Shown: piece by piece, positions 8,842 to 18,021 of the stretch
Layout of the letters: each line of letters begins with the position of its first letter
How positions within the stretch are numbered: the stretch's first letter is position 1
Assembly (NCBI RefSeq): GCF_039697315.1
Contig: NZ_CP155619.1
Span: 1,860,001 to 1,924,000 of the forward strand
Direction: 5' to 3'
DNA: 64,000 bases
Origin: Pseudomonas abietaniphila
GTDB lineage: Bacteria > Pseudomonadota > Gammaproteobacteria > Pseudomonadales > Pseudomonadaceae
The notes under the pieces: generated by a model
The model's database searches: none
Told to the model about the DNA's origin: nothing
What the model saw: only the letters and a program-made list of their open reading frames with translations
Made by a program: the position numbers and the translations under genes

Positions 8842-11800
8842 ATGTCTATCGATAATCCACGTGCCACATATGTTGCCGAACTTCCTCGCGCCCTTGAAAG
8901 CCACTCAGGATATATTGATCAGGTGCTGCTGAGCCAGATTCTTGGTGTCGTGCCTAGAAGTGGAAAAATCATTAGGTCTGTGATTAACACCCTAAGCTCA
9001 ACGCCTCTGAGTTCCAAAGCTAATGCAATGGAGCGTATGGCCTTACTAATTGCGGACAAACGCTTTCTGACGAAGTGGGAAAAATTTCCAAAAGGTTCAT
9101 TTCCAACATTTACATATTGCCTTAAAAGCTTCTTGAAGTTGAAAGACCCCAATTTGGCGCTAGACTCGGAGAAGCTTAAAGACTTCTTCGAAACTCGTAA
9201 TGGAAAAAAGAAATACCCAATTCTAGAGAATATGGATCTTCTCGTTAAAGTAGTACGAGAATCATCAGCAGACCGGCGAGTGGCAGCAATGTTCCTCTGG
9301 GCGCTCAGAGACGGTTGTATAAGTGGTTATGCAGAAGATCCAAGTGAAGAGTGCCTGTACGACTTCTGGCCACGACTTAACGAATCCTTGGAGAGAAGCG
9401 GTGAGATAGAGCTACTTGAGCTTATTCAAACGCCTATCTGGCATGTAAACACTAAACCGGCCGCCAATCTGATTACCAAAACGTCAGTTGAATTGAATTC
9501 GCCTGCGAAAAAAGTGCTAGAAGTAAGGCTCCCTCAAATAACTCCTTTTTTTGCAGAATTTAGCAGCCTGCTGAAGAAGATCGAGATTGAGATTGGCCGA
9601 TACGAGGTCTCCAATAAATTATTAGTTAGCAAGGTGACGTCGCTTCAGAAAGAAAAAGACCCTATAACGAGTCTGGAAGGAATTTCGGATATTGTGAATG
9701 ATGCGCGTAGCGCTTTTAATCATGCAATAACCCAGGCAGAAAATCTCGAAAGATATTTGAATTCGGCAATATCGGAGCGGTTAGCCGTATTGGGCGCGAA
9801 ACCTCTATACAATATCCAAGCTGAAGCGAGCCTTCTAGAATTCAATCGATGGAGCAAAGAAATCGTCGACTGGGGACAGAAGGTCGATATATTACTTCCC
9901 CGCCTGGACAGCATACTACTAAACAAACAAACTAACGAATCGCATCAACGGCTATATGAACCCCGAAAAATATCAAACTTCAACGAACTTGATAGCTTTT
10001 GCGTTGAGCTTGAAAAATTACAGAACATTGTTCTCAAAGGGGAGGAAGCTCTCCTCCTGGTTAACAGGCGAGTTCGTGAAAACCTGTCTAATCTAAGCTG
10101 GAGCGCGTTCGGTGACAAATCAATCACCAATAGATCTTGGGTTGCAGTAGCCCGGCTTCTTATTCAGCGCGAAGAGCTCAGCGTAAAACTTGCACTGATG
10201 GTTCATAACAGCTTCAACGATCTTCATCTTGACTTTTCCGAACTCATCAAGAAAAAGGTCGCAAGTAACGACAAAGATGAAATTATAAAACTGCTAGATA
10301 TACTGTCCTGGCTGTCACTAGGCCAAATAGAACAAATTTCCGAGAAGCAACCTGACCTGAAAGTAATATTAGCAGTAGTCGAGCTAGACGCTTACTTCAA
10401 ATCTTTAGCTCTGGGAGTTGATGGCTTTGTATGTTGGAGCTCTAGTCCTTTAAGGGACGTTATCTCTAGCCAAAGCAACAACCTATGCGAGATGTTCTTT
10501 CGACAAACATACGAAGCTTCCATCGGCTTTGGCTTCCATGCTTCGACTACCGATCAGATTCTTTTGCTCGCAGCTACAGCGCGAGTGCAAAGTGCACATA
10601 TTCAAAATCGAACCGCATCAAATGAAGCATTAGTAGCTAATTTAGCAGACACTTTATCATTCAGACGAAAGGGAGGAAAAACCACATATGCTCACATATG
10701 GCGAGAAGCATATGACGATACATTTAGTCATCTAGCCAAGTCATTAGAAAAGGGTGGTGTCGTCACTTTTCTTGAGGATTATAATTCATGGATGTCCGAA
10801 TTCGACATCGAAGAATACCTCGACAAATGGAAATCAGAGATTCCGGAACACCTAAAGAAAAACTCTGAATATAACAAATTCATTCGAAACCAAATTAGCT
10901 TAAAAACGCACGAAATCGACGCTTGGATTAAACTTTACAAGGCAAGTAGCGACGAGCCTCCTGAATTCGCTGACAGTGGAGCTACTAAAAAGCTTAAAAG
11001 AACACTAGGCGAATTGCTTAAATGCCAGGATTCTGAGTCGAGAACAATCCAAGCCTGGCTCGAAGCCGCGACCAGGCCACGAAGTGAACAAAACAATAAT
11101 TATGTTATGTACCAACGAAGTCAGGAGTCATGCAATACACAAGAATTAAATCTAACTGAGAGCAATCCTTTTCTGCCCCGTGTACTTACCCATAGTATGG
11201 ACGGGAAGTCCAGTTACGACGATCTGTTCACCGACGCCCTGATGTATGATTTCGGGTTCAACAAGCCTATACAACTTGCTGAACTTTATGAGTCCAAAGA
11301 TTTGCTAGAGGCGTATGCTTCGCTAGCAAATAAACTCAACGAAGAGTTGCCTCCAGCATTGGATCGAAAGATTGAAAAAAAAGTAGAAGATCTAGAAAGT
11401 CGGCAAGGCGTGAGATTGCTGGCCTTATCGAGATTGTATGACGGAATGGGCGAGACGGAAAGTACTGGCATAATAGCCAAGCTACAAGGGTACCTTGATA
11501 ATCATGAGTGGAATAATTTTGACAAGGAGTATTCCGAAGCCGAACAGTACATTCTCGAGCTTGAACATGAGAAAGAGCAAGCTAGTCGCCGCAATATCAT
11601 TATAAAAAAGATTACATCGCTGGGCGGAGTTTTAGAGCGCGATGATCTAGATGAGCAGGCGCTTACTAATATTCTCCACGCATTGGAGGTAGAGTATCTT
11701 CCCCGCCGGGCTCACATCGAAGTATTAAACAAAATTCAGTCTATATCCATCGCAGATAAAGGATTAGCTTCTGCAGTAGAATCATGTATACATACTTTAG

Positions 11801-14652
11801 AACAAGCGAACCCACTGCCCTCCGCTGACGCTTCGGAATCTGCCGCATTTTATCTTAATCAAGCTATTACTCCTCTCGCAAAGGAAATCGCTAGAAGCCA
11901 TACGTTATTGCCATCATACGCAAGGCAATTGAATTTGCTTGCCCTTTCCCTAGTGTATAATATTGAAAGGGCGAAGGATCTATTTTCGGATAATTCACTA
12001 CTCTTATCATTATTAGTGGAGACCGATGAGATTTGGCAACAGATTTCCGAAAGAGGTAAGGAAGGTGTAGATCTAATACTATCCGAGTTCACCAAGCGCG
12101 GCCTGTCGATTACTGTCCAAGCACCGGCTCCCTCTGTCGATATTGCGGTACGCACAGAGGTCGCTAATGCTCCAAGTGTTACACCAGATAAAGACATTCG
12201 GTCGATACTGATTGACATGTCAAGGAAAGCTAAAATTGGCACGGAGCTTATTGCCCCTAGCTCGGACATGCCATCCCTCATCAATTCACGAAATTGGAGT
12301 AGGACCGCAAACCTGGCGCTGCATACTTTAGCGCAATCCAACTACACCTCTAGGGAAGCTGTTGAGACATGGGCAATAGCAACATTACTTAACGATAGTA
12401 CCGCTTTTGGGATCCCTCAATACGCCTCCGTCATGAGTCTTTTTCGGAAAGATAGTGAGCTGCCAATAGTAAAAAGCATACTAACCGATAGAAGCCCCAA
12501 GTCTTCTTTAACAACCCTCTCGCTAGGATTTATTCAGCTTTTCGCGTGCGCCCTAGCTCCAGGCACTGCCATCGCACCAGTTTATGACAGCCTTCAAAAA
12601 ATCGTTCTTCTCATAGACGTGGCGCGGAAGTTTGAAAGAGAGTTTTCAGAGGTCTTTAGTGTCGGGAGCGGCTTTGAATCATTGGCCACAAGAGCGCTGT
12701 GGGAATCATTCACCGGCGACTCTAAGCAAGCGGAAGCACGGTCAACATTTATGTATCTGGCTTGGATGCTTCACGCACCAAGAACGTTAGCAAATTGCCT
12801 GATCTCTCAGCCAATAGATATTGAACAGCGTAAAGCGGAAGCGCTTGCAAACGCAGCAGATGTTGCGTTGAAAAATGGAATCCCCGATCTTATTCAGGGT
12901 TTTCTAGACTTGAAGCAAAGCATACCTTCAAAACCATTCCAACTCTTCGTTGAAATGATTCAGAAACAGTCGGTTGGTCAATCTGACTTACCGGCTATCT
13001 TGTCTGTAACTTCCGGTCTGCAACGAAGAAGTGACGGGCAGTTGTTCGCAGTTATTCGCCTATCGCCGAGAAAATCGGACAGCCCTGATCGACTAGTAAT
13101 CACTCTTCCACCGACGGCTCCGATCCGCTTCCCTGGAGCCTTGACAGCGCTAACTCTCGATGGGCCATTCCTGTCTGAAATATCTATCGTTCAAGAGTTT
13201 CTATTACTTGACGAGCGCGCTGAAATATTTTCAGTTGAGCTTCAGTGCGTTGCGACATCGCTAAAAGGAATCAAGTCGAAATTTGACCAGCGTTTGGACT
13301 TTACAATTGATGGCAGTGAAGAGTTCAATCCACTGACTTCTGATGAAATAGAGGAAGCATTTGACCATTTCCCTGCCCAACAAATGCGTGGTCCTCGGTA
13401 TGTTCCTCGTGTCGCTGATGAGCGCAAGATAGAGAAAGCTCTATTTAGTAGCAGGACAGTACGCAGCCTATGGATATCAAGTCCGCGGCGCTCCGGCAAG
13501 ACGACGATGTTGTTCAGGATTCTAGATGAGTTTTCCCATAAGGCTAATCGCGACAGCCTAGTTGTATACCTGACTCTAGACGAGTCCATTTCTGACATCA
13601 CGATGTTTAACAAGTGGGTTTGGAAGCGCATTCGCACTTTGAACCCAAACAAAGAGCTTAGGGAACTGTATCCCGACTTTGAGTTAATTGGGCGGGATTT
13701 GCCCTACGACTCAGATGCGGGGACATTTCTATGTCATATCTCAGACCGGCTACTGAATGGACACTCAGAAGCCTCTCGAATAATTTTCCTTATCGATGAG
13801 ATAGACCGATTCGCCTCGATGTACTTCGATAGCGACGACAAAAAGAAGGTTGCAACGGATATTCTGTGGCAGATCAGACTCGCTATCTCTGACAGGCGCG
13901 ATGTAGGAATTGTTTTTGCCGGATCTTCCGCATCAAAACAGGTGTTTATATCCAATGCTGAATCGCCTTTTTATAACAGCATCGACCACATGGAGTTAAC
14001 GCCGTTTTCATGTAAGACAGATCTACTAGAGGCTCACTCTAGACAGATCGTTGAGCCTGCGAGGATAAAATCGCGTCATGTGATGCCCAAGGAGGCTTTA
14101 GAGCACCTCATTTGGATATGCGCTGGCATCCCCTATTACATGAAGCTAGTTGCGGGCGCCACTTTTGCAGTTGCCAAGCAGTCGCACATTTTAAAAAGCG
14201 ACATCAACGACGGTCTGCGTGCACTTCTAGCCCGTGAAACGGGCATACCTAAGTTAGACGATATGGGAGGTGAGCCTGGCTCTGATGATTTAAGAACGAC
14301 AATTACTCTTCAACGTAATTTTGATGGAATTGTCGCGCAAGCGGTACTATATGCGTTCGCAGAGATCCATAGCCCCGTTAGTGGTCACAGAACGTATCGA
14401 GGCAAGTTGGCGTCTAAAGAAAGCAAACTTGTCTATAAGTACTTCCTCACCAAACCCACCATTGAAAGAGGAATTGACATCTGCATCGGGTTAGGTCTAA
14501 TTCGGCTAATAGAGAATGACAGCGCTCCCGAAATGGATTTTGTCATTCCTATCTTGGGAGAAACCCTTAGAAAGTCTTCTGGACGATTTTGGGCGACCAT
14601 CGACCATGAACTTTCCAACTATGGAATAGAGGAAGCGCAGAATGAACATTAA
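8842..14652 (+). CDS. Giant P-loop NTPase (1936 aa), candidate defence/conflict ATPase
   Basis: I do not recognise this protein as a named family. Residues 1 to about 1400 are mostly alpha-helical, without membrane segments or signal peptide; a charged, coiled-coil-like stretch lies near 895-925. A beta-rich segment near 1400-1500 precedes an AAA/STAND-like NTPase: Walker A SPRRSGKTT with K1553, Walker B IIFLIDEID with D1652 and E1653, and a sensor-1-like IVFAGSS near 1692-1696. The C-terminus (YRGKLASKESKLVYKYF... GLGLIRLI) looks like a winged helix. Such layouts (long sensor region plus a GxRRSGKT ATPase) are common in STAND-type immune ATPases, but no effector domain is evident. The next gene overlaps by 11 nt. 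Codon use is AT-rich, unlike the flanks. Confidence 0.85.
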   Translation: MSIDNPRATYVAELPRALESHSGYIDQVLLSQILGVVPRSGKIIRSVINTLSSTPLSSKANAMERMALLIADKRFLTKWEKFPKGSFPTFTYCLKSFLKLKDPNLALDSEKLKDFFETRNGKKKYPILENMDLLVKVVRESSADRRVAAMFLWALRDGCISGYAEDPSEECLYDFWPRLNESLERSGEIELLELIQTPIWHVNTKPAANLITKTSVELNSPAKKVLEVRLPQITPFFAEFSSLLKKIEIEIGRYEVSNKLLVSKVTSLQKEKDPITSLEGISDIVNDARSAFNHAITQAENLERYLNSAISERLAVLGAKPLYNIQAEASLLEFNRWSKEIVDWGQKVDILLPRLDSILLNKQTNESHQRLYEPRKISNFNELDSFCVELEKLQNIVLKGEEALLLVNRRVRENLSNLSWSAFGDKSITNRSWVAVARLLIQREELSVKLALMVHNSFNDLHLDFSELIKKKVASNDKDEIIKLLDILSWLSLGQIEQISEKQPDLKVILAVVELDAYFKSLALGVDGFVCWSSSPLRDVISSQSNNLCEMFFRQTYEASIGFGFHASTTDQILLLAATARVQSAHIQNRTASNEALVANLADTLSFRRKGGKTTYAHIWREAYDDTFSHLAKSLEKGGVVTFLEDYNSWMSEFDIEEYLDKWKSEIPEHLKKNSEYNKFIRNQISLKTHEIDAWIKLYKASSDEPPEFADSGATKKLKRTLGELLKCQDSESRTIQAWLEAATRPRSEQNNNYVMYQRSQESCNTQELNLTESNPFLPRVLTHSMDGKSSYDDLFTDALMYDFGFNKPIQLAELYESKDLLEAYASLANKLNEELPPALDRKIEKKVEDLESRQGVRLLALSRLYDGMGETESTGIIAKLQGYLDNHEWNNFDKEYSEAEQYILELEHEKEQASRRNIIIKKITSLGGVLERDDLDEQALTNILHALEVEYLPRRAHIEVLNKIQSISIADKGLASAVESCIHTLEQANPLPSADASESAAFYLNQAITPLAKEIARSHTLLPSYARQLNLLALSLVYNIERAKDLFSDNSLLLSLLVETDEIWQQISERGKEGVDLILSEFTKRGLSITVQAPAPSVDIAVRTEVANAPSVTPDKDIRSILIDMSRKAKIGTELIAPSSDMPSLINSRNWSRTANLALHTLAQSNYTSREAVETWAIATLLNDSTAFGIPQYASVMSLFRKDSELPIVKSILTDRSPKSSLTTLSLGFIQLFACALAPGTAIAPVYDSLQKIVLLIDVARKFEREFSEVFSVGSGFESLATRALWESFTGDSKQAEARSTFMYLAWMLHAPRTLANCLISQPIDIEQRKAEALANAADVALKNGIPDLIQGFLDLKQSIPSKPFQLFVEMIQKQSVGQSDLPAILSVTSGLQRRSDGQLFAVIRLSPRKSDSPDRLVITLPPTAPIRFPGALTALTLDGPFLSEISIVQEFLLLDERAEIFSVELQCVATSLKGIKSKFDQRLDFTIDGSEEFNPLTSDEIEEAFDHFPAQQMRGPRYVPRVADERKIEKALFSSRTVRSLWISSPRRSGKTTMLFRILDEFSHKANRDSLVVYLTLDESISDITMFNKWVWKRIRTLNPNKELRELYPDFELIGRDLPYDSDAGTFLCHISDRLLNGHSEASRIIFLIDEIDRFASMYFDSDDKKKVATDILWQIRLAISDRRDVGIVFAGSSASKQVFISNAESPFYNSIDHMELTPFSCKTDLLEAHSRQIVEPARIKSRHVMPKEALEHLIWICAGIPYYMKLVAGATFAVAKQSHILKSDINDGLRALLARETGIPKLDDMGGEPGSDDLRTTITLQRNFDGIVAQAVLYAFAEIHSPVSGHRTYRGKLASKESKLVYKYFLTKPTIERGIDICIGLGLIRLIENDSAPEMDFVIPILGETLRKSSGRFWATIDHELSNYGIEEAQNEH

Positions 14653-16504
14653 TTCGCACAAGCTTCTTGCTGAAGAGATAATACGATCATGGCTGAAACC
14701 GACGAGTAACTATGTAGTCATCGCTCCCCCTATGAGCGGCAGCAACCTCTTCTTTGCGGAACTAACGTCGCCTTCCAACATTCACCGCATTATCAGAAAA
14801 GACGCTGAGTTACTTGCTATCGCCAGACTTGACAACCGTGACTTTCATAACGATTTGCTGTTCGCTAAGCGTGTGGCCGTTAAATGGGGAGTTCTTGGAT
14901 CAGTGAGTGAGAGTTCCTCCGACGACCCCCTTGAAGTTATGAATTTTGCGGTCGCTCGACTTGTAGATGCGGGAAAGATCCCTGTAATAATTATTCAACG
15001 ATTTCATGAAGCCTTAAAAAAGCTTGGAGAAGAGATTGGCATACATCTGCGCAATTTGGAACATGAGTACAATCTTAAGACTGTTGTTGAATTGCCGGTG
15101 TCGCTCGACGTACTACGGCAGAGGTGGGACGCCATCGAAAAGGAGAAAGCTCCATTTTTGCAATCCGACTGGGGCCAAGGACATAGCCATAAGCTACTTA
15201 AGGGCTACTCTCTAGCTGAGTTGAGAGATAAGTCTGCAACCTATAAATTAAATCAAGGTATTGCGGATGTGCTCTTCAGCGCGACAGCTGGGATGGTGGA
15301 GCTCGTAGATCGGCTTTTACCGGATCTCGAGGGGAAAAATACCAACGGTGCCACAATGTATATTCGAAGTCGCTCGTTTGAACTTTGCGAGCGGCTGGTG
15401 AGGTGGTTAGATCCTCAAAACCTATCGCACGTTTATAAGAAATCCGTGGTAAATTTGCTCGACCCTCAGCTGTGCGTTGGAAGCGCGATAAACCTTAGAC
15501 ATCATGACTGGGCTGATATAATTCTAGATAAAACGTTCAAATTGAATTGCAGAATGCTGGCTTGGGCTTCTGTGTTTGTCCTAGCGAGACATTCGGACCC
15601 AAGCTTTACAAAAGGTCTGCGTGCGTTGATAGAGGCAAAAAAGTATAACCAAGCTGTACCTATACTCGACATTTTAATAGAAACGGACGAGCATAGTTCC
15701 CATAAATGGGCGGCAGTCAAGCTTGTAAATGAGTTCTCCTCACTAACTCAAAAACTTTTTCTCGAGGGCGCCCACTGGCATCAGGCGAACCGCATACTTT
15801 TTCTACTAGATGCTAGCCGTCAGCAGGTTGAGTCTGAAGGTTTGACGCTTCAAAACATATTAGCATGGAGACCCTTAGTATCGATGCTAGATGCCTTTTC
15901 CCGCGAAGTCCAAAACAACAAAGATGTGAGAATAGAAAATTACCTTTGTCAACATTACACTCGAGAAGAAATTTTACCGTTTTTTCATTTACTAAAGCTA
16001 CGCCTACAGTCGACGTCTATGCTGGATCCATATCTTGCTCTCCAATCCATCGTTACCCAACCAGAAGCAATTTTGCAAATATACGCATATTACGTTTTGG
16101 GTATCCAATTTTGGAATTTTGAAGGCTTGATCCCCGAAGAAAAGGAAGAAGTTAAGCAGTTTTCGCGAAAGTCTATTACAATTAATTGCACGTCTAACCC
16201 TTTGGGTTTTGTAGAGCTGCTTTATTTAGCTGCCTTTAGGACCAAAGATATTGATACTTCAACTCAATTCATCCGCAATTATGAGGACATCGACAAGTTC
16301 GAGCAATTTTACGAAGTTCGAAAGGGACAAGTCCATAGCACAGCCTTTGCTCAAGAAGCGAAAACTCGGGAATATCTTGATTTTTGTTATGCTTTGATAG
16401 AGCGTGCGTTCCAATGTATTTACCCTGGCTCTTCAAGCTCCTGGCTTCAAGAGCCTGGATTGATGGTGGGAAAAATGATCGATCATATTGTACCGAACGC
16501 CTGA
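14642..16504 (+). CDS. Partner protein (620 aa) with degenerate P-loop domain
   Basis: Unrecognised family. The N-terminal ~200 residues look like a P-loop domain that has lost its key residues: the Walker A position reads VIAPPMSGSNLF (residues 26-37), with Ser-Asn where Lys-Ser/Thr is expected, and the Walker B-like strand reads IPVIIIQRFHEA (113-124), with Gln for Asp. From about 240 on it is a helical-repeat-like region without membrane segments. The start ATG lies inside the end of the 1936-aa gene (11-nt overlap), so the two are translated together and probably act as a complex, one active and one inactive ATPase. Shares the island's AT-rich codon use. Confidence 0.82.
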   Translation: MNINSHKLLAEEIIRSWLKPTSNYVVIAPPMSGSNLFFAELTSPSNIHRIIRKDAELLAIARLDNRDFHNDLLFAKRVAVKWGVLGSVSESSSDDPLEVMNFAVARLVDAGKIPVIIIQRFHEALKKLGEEIGIHLRNLEHEYNLKTVVELPVSLDVLRQRWDAIEKEKAPFLQSDWGQGHSHKLLKGYSLAELRDKSATYKLNQGIADVLFSATAGMVELVDRLLPDLEGKNTNGATMYIRSRSFELCERLVRWLDPQNLSHVYKKSVVNLLDPQLCVGSAINLRHHDWADIILDKTFKLNCRMLAWASVFVLARHSDPSFTKGLRALIEAKKYNQAVPILDILIETDEHSSHKWAAVKLVNEFSSLTQKLFLEGAHWHQANRILFLLDASRQQVESEGLTLQNILAWRPLVSMLDAFSREVQNNKDVRIENYLCQHYTREEILPFFHLLKLRLQSTSMLDPYLALQSIVTQPEAILQIYAYYVLGIQFWNFEGLIPEEKEEVKQFSRKSITINCTSNPLGFVELLYLAAFRTKDIDTSTQFIRNYEDIDKFEQFYEVRKGQVHSTAFAQEAKTREYLDFCYALIERAFQCIYPGSSSSWLQEPGLMVGKMIDHIVPNA

Positions 16505-16522
16505 TGCGTTAATGTTTTTTGA

Positions 16523-16568
16523 GTCCAGATCTCATCCGTCGTTGCATTAGCGTAGCTGAGGTCTGGAC
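16523..16568 (+). terminator. Stem-loop after the NTPase operon
   Basis: GTCCAGATCTCA (16523-16534) pairs with TGAGGTCTGGAC (16557-16568), 12 bp with one G-T pair and a 22-nt loop, starting 18 nt after the stop of the 620-aa gene. No T-run follows, so it may be a weak terminator, an mRNA-stabilising hairpin or a protein site. Confidence 0.4.
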
Positions 16569-16896
16569 CGCTAAATCTCTATCTGTGGCACACTTTAGTT
16601 TTCAGCTGAGATGTTCTATGACTTATTTAACCCAGCGAGCTACTAAAGCGCGGGGCTCATTAACTTAGAATTCTAGGTAATGGGGTTAATTATAGCTGTA
16701 GCTGTCATGCATCGCGATTTTCACGAACATCTACAAATCTTTATGGGTTACATTATCTACGCGTTCGATATGAGGCATCAGCCTCCACTCAGACCCTTTC
16801 TCATCGGGAATCAGAGGTTGTTGATCCCGAGGATCGCCCACTCGTCAGAAAGCGGACGTCCTAAAAAAGCAGTTAAATTAGGTAACCTGTTGATTT
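16569..16896. other. Gene-free right end of the island, with a dyad at 16804-16830
   Basis: No convincing gene. TCGGGAATCA (16804-16813), an 8-nt spacer, and TGATCCCGA (16822-16830) form inverted arms of the size seen in tyrosine-recombinase core sites, but could also be a simple hairpin. The DNA is AT-rich close to moxR (16865-16920) and could supply a new promoter for moxR; none is clear enough to call. Confidence 0.35.
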
Positions 16897-18021
16897 ATGA
16901 AAAAAAATATAGATTTAACAGTTAGCTGGGCTCCGGAAATTGTGAGCGATCACCCGACCGAACCGTCGAGCAGCGTAGCAAACCCGGCAGAATCCCCCGA
17001 ACAGCCCGGCATCGACCAAAAAGACGCCGCTCCGCATGCTGCGCCGGCCAGCAACCCTGCGCAGCAACGCCAGCGGGCCATCCACCTGGCTCAAGCCGTT
17101 CGCCATGAGTTGCAGAAGGCGGTAATCGGCCAGGACGCGGTCATCGACGATGTGCTGACTGCGTTGATCGGTGGCGGCCATGTCTTGCTGGAGGGCGTTC
17201 CCGGCCTTGGAAAAACCTTGTTGGTGCGCGCCCTCGCCCGCTGCTTCGGCGGCGAGTTTGCACGCATTCAGTTCACGCCCGACTTGATGCCCAGCGACGT
17301 CACCGGGCATGCGGTCTACGACATGCAGACCGAGCAATTCAAACTGCGCAAAGGCCCCTTGTTCACTAACCTGTTGCTGGCTGACGAGATCAACCGCGCC
17401 CCGGCCAAGACCCAGGCGGCGCTGCTCGAAGCGATGCAGGAGCGTCAGGTCACCCTCGAAGGCCGCGCCCTGCCCGTGCCGCAGCCGTTCATGGTGCTGG
17501 CGACCCAGAATCCGATCGAACAGGAAGGCACTTACCCGCTGCCCGAAGCCGAGCTGGACCGCTTCATGCTCAAGCTGCGGATGGATTATCCACAGGCCGA
17601 GCAGGAACTGGACATGGTGCGTCAGGTGACGCGATCGACGCGCTCGGACATGCTGGACGTCCAGCCGCTGCGCACGTTGATGCAGGCCAAGGATGTGCAA
17701 GCGCTGCAACGCATCGCCAGCGACTTGCCGGTGGACGAACAGGTGCTCGACTATGCGGTGCGTCTGGCTCGCGCCACGCGTACGTGGCCAGGTCTGACGC
17801 TCGGTGCAGGCCCTCGCGCCTCGATTGCACTGGTCCGTGGCGGACGTGCCCGGGCGCTGTTGCGCGGTGGCGAGTTTGTGATTCCTGACGACATCAAGGG
17901 CTGCGCGCTGGCGGTCCTGCGCCACCGTGTAAGGTTATCGCCCGAGCTCGACATCGAGGGCATGTCGGTGGATCAAGTGCTCAAGCAGTTGCTCGATCAG
18001 GTTCCGGCGCCGCGCCAATGA
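16897..18021 (+). CDS. MoxR-family AAA+ ATPase
   Basis: AAA+ ATPase of the MoxR class, thought to act as a chaperone that assembles or activates partner complexes, often with DUF58/VWA proteins. Counting from the ATG at 16897: Walker A GVPGLGKT (100-107), Walker B LLLADE (159-164), sensor VLATQNPIEQEGTYPLPEAELDRF and the C-terminal lid. The native start was probably an ATG overlapping the DUF4350 stop. After the island insertion the reading VSDHPTEPSSS begins at a GTG at 16942. Fifteen island-derived codons from an upstream in-frame ATG (16897) could extend it; neither start has an ideal ribosome site. The stop overlaps the DUF58 start (ATGA at 18018-18021). Confidence 0.92.
   Translation: MKKNIDLTVSWAPEIVSDHPTEPSSSVANPAESPEQPGIDQKDAAPHAAPASNPAQQRQRAIHLAQAVRHELQKAVIGQDAVIDDVLTALIGGGHVLLEGVPGLGKTLLVRALARCFGGEFARIQFTPDLMPSDVTGHAVYDMQTEQFKLRKGPLFTNLLLADEINRAPAKTQAALLEAMQERQVTLEGRALPVPQPFMVLATQNPIEQEGTYPLPEAELDRFMLKLRMDYPQAEQELDMVRQVTRSTRSDMLDVQPLRTLMQAKDVQALQRIASDLPVDEQVLDYAVRLARATRTWPGLTLGAGPRASIALVRGGRARALLRGGEFVIPDDIKGCALAVLRHRVRLSPELDIEGMSVDQVLKQLLDQVPAPRQ

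Larger units (their letters stand above)
7593..16941. mobile_element. AT-rich genomic island inserted in the RDD-DUF58 operon
   Basis: About 9.35 kb that separates DUF4350 from moxR, genes that normally abut. The left border is the ATGA at the end of DUF4350 (7589-7592). The right border is GTGAGCGATCACCC at 16942, which reads as the expected moxR N-terminus. The interior is visibly AT-richer than both flanks, with frequent ATA, AGA and TTA codons. It contains a broken tyrosine recombinase and two large plus-strand genes. CGGAGC (7595-7600) and GCTCCG (16930-16935) are short inverted matches near the two ends, too short to be convincing alone. Exact borders are inferred. Confidence 0.75.

Noticed and set aside
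16680..16925. 81-codon plus-strand frame at the right end of the island
   Set aside because: Only a poor ribosome site and no recognisable domain; probably chance.
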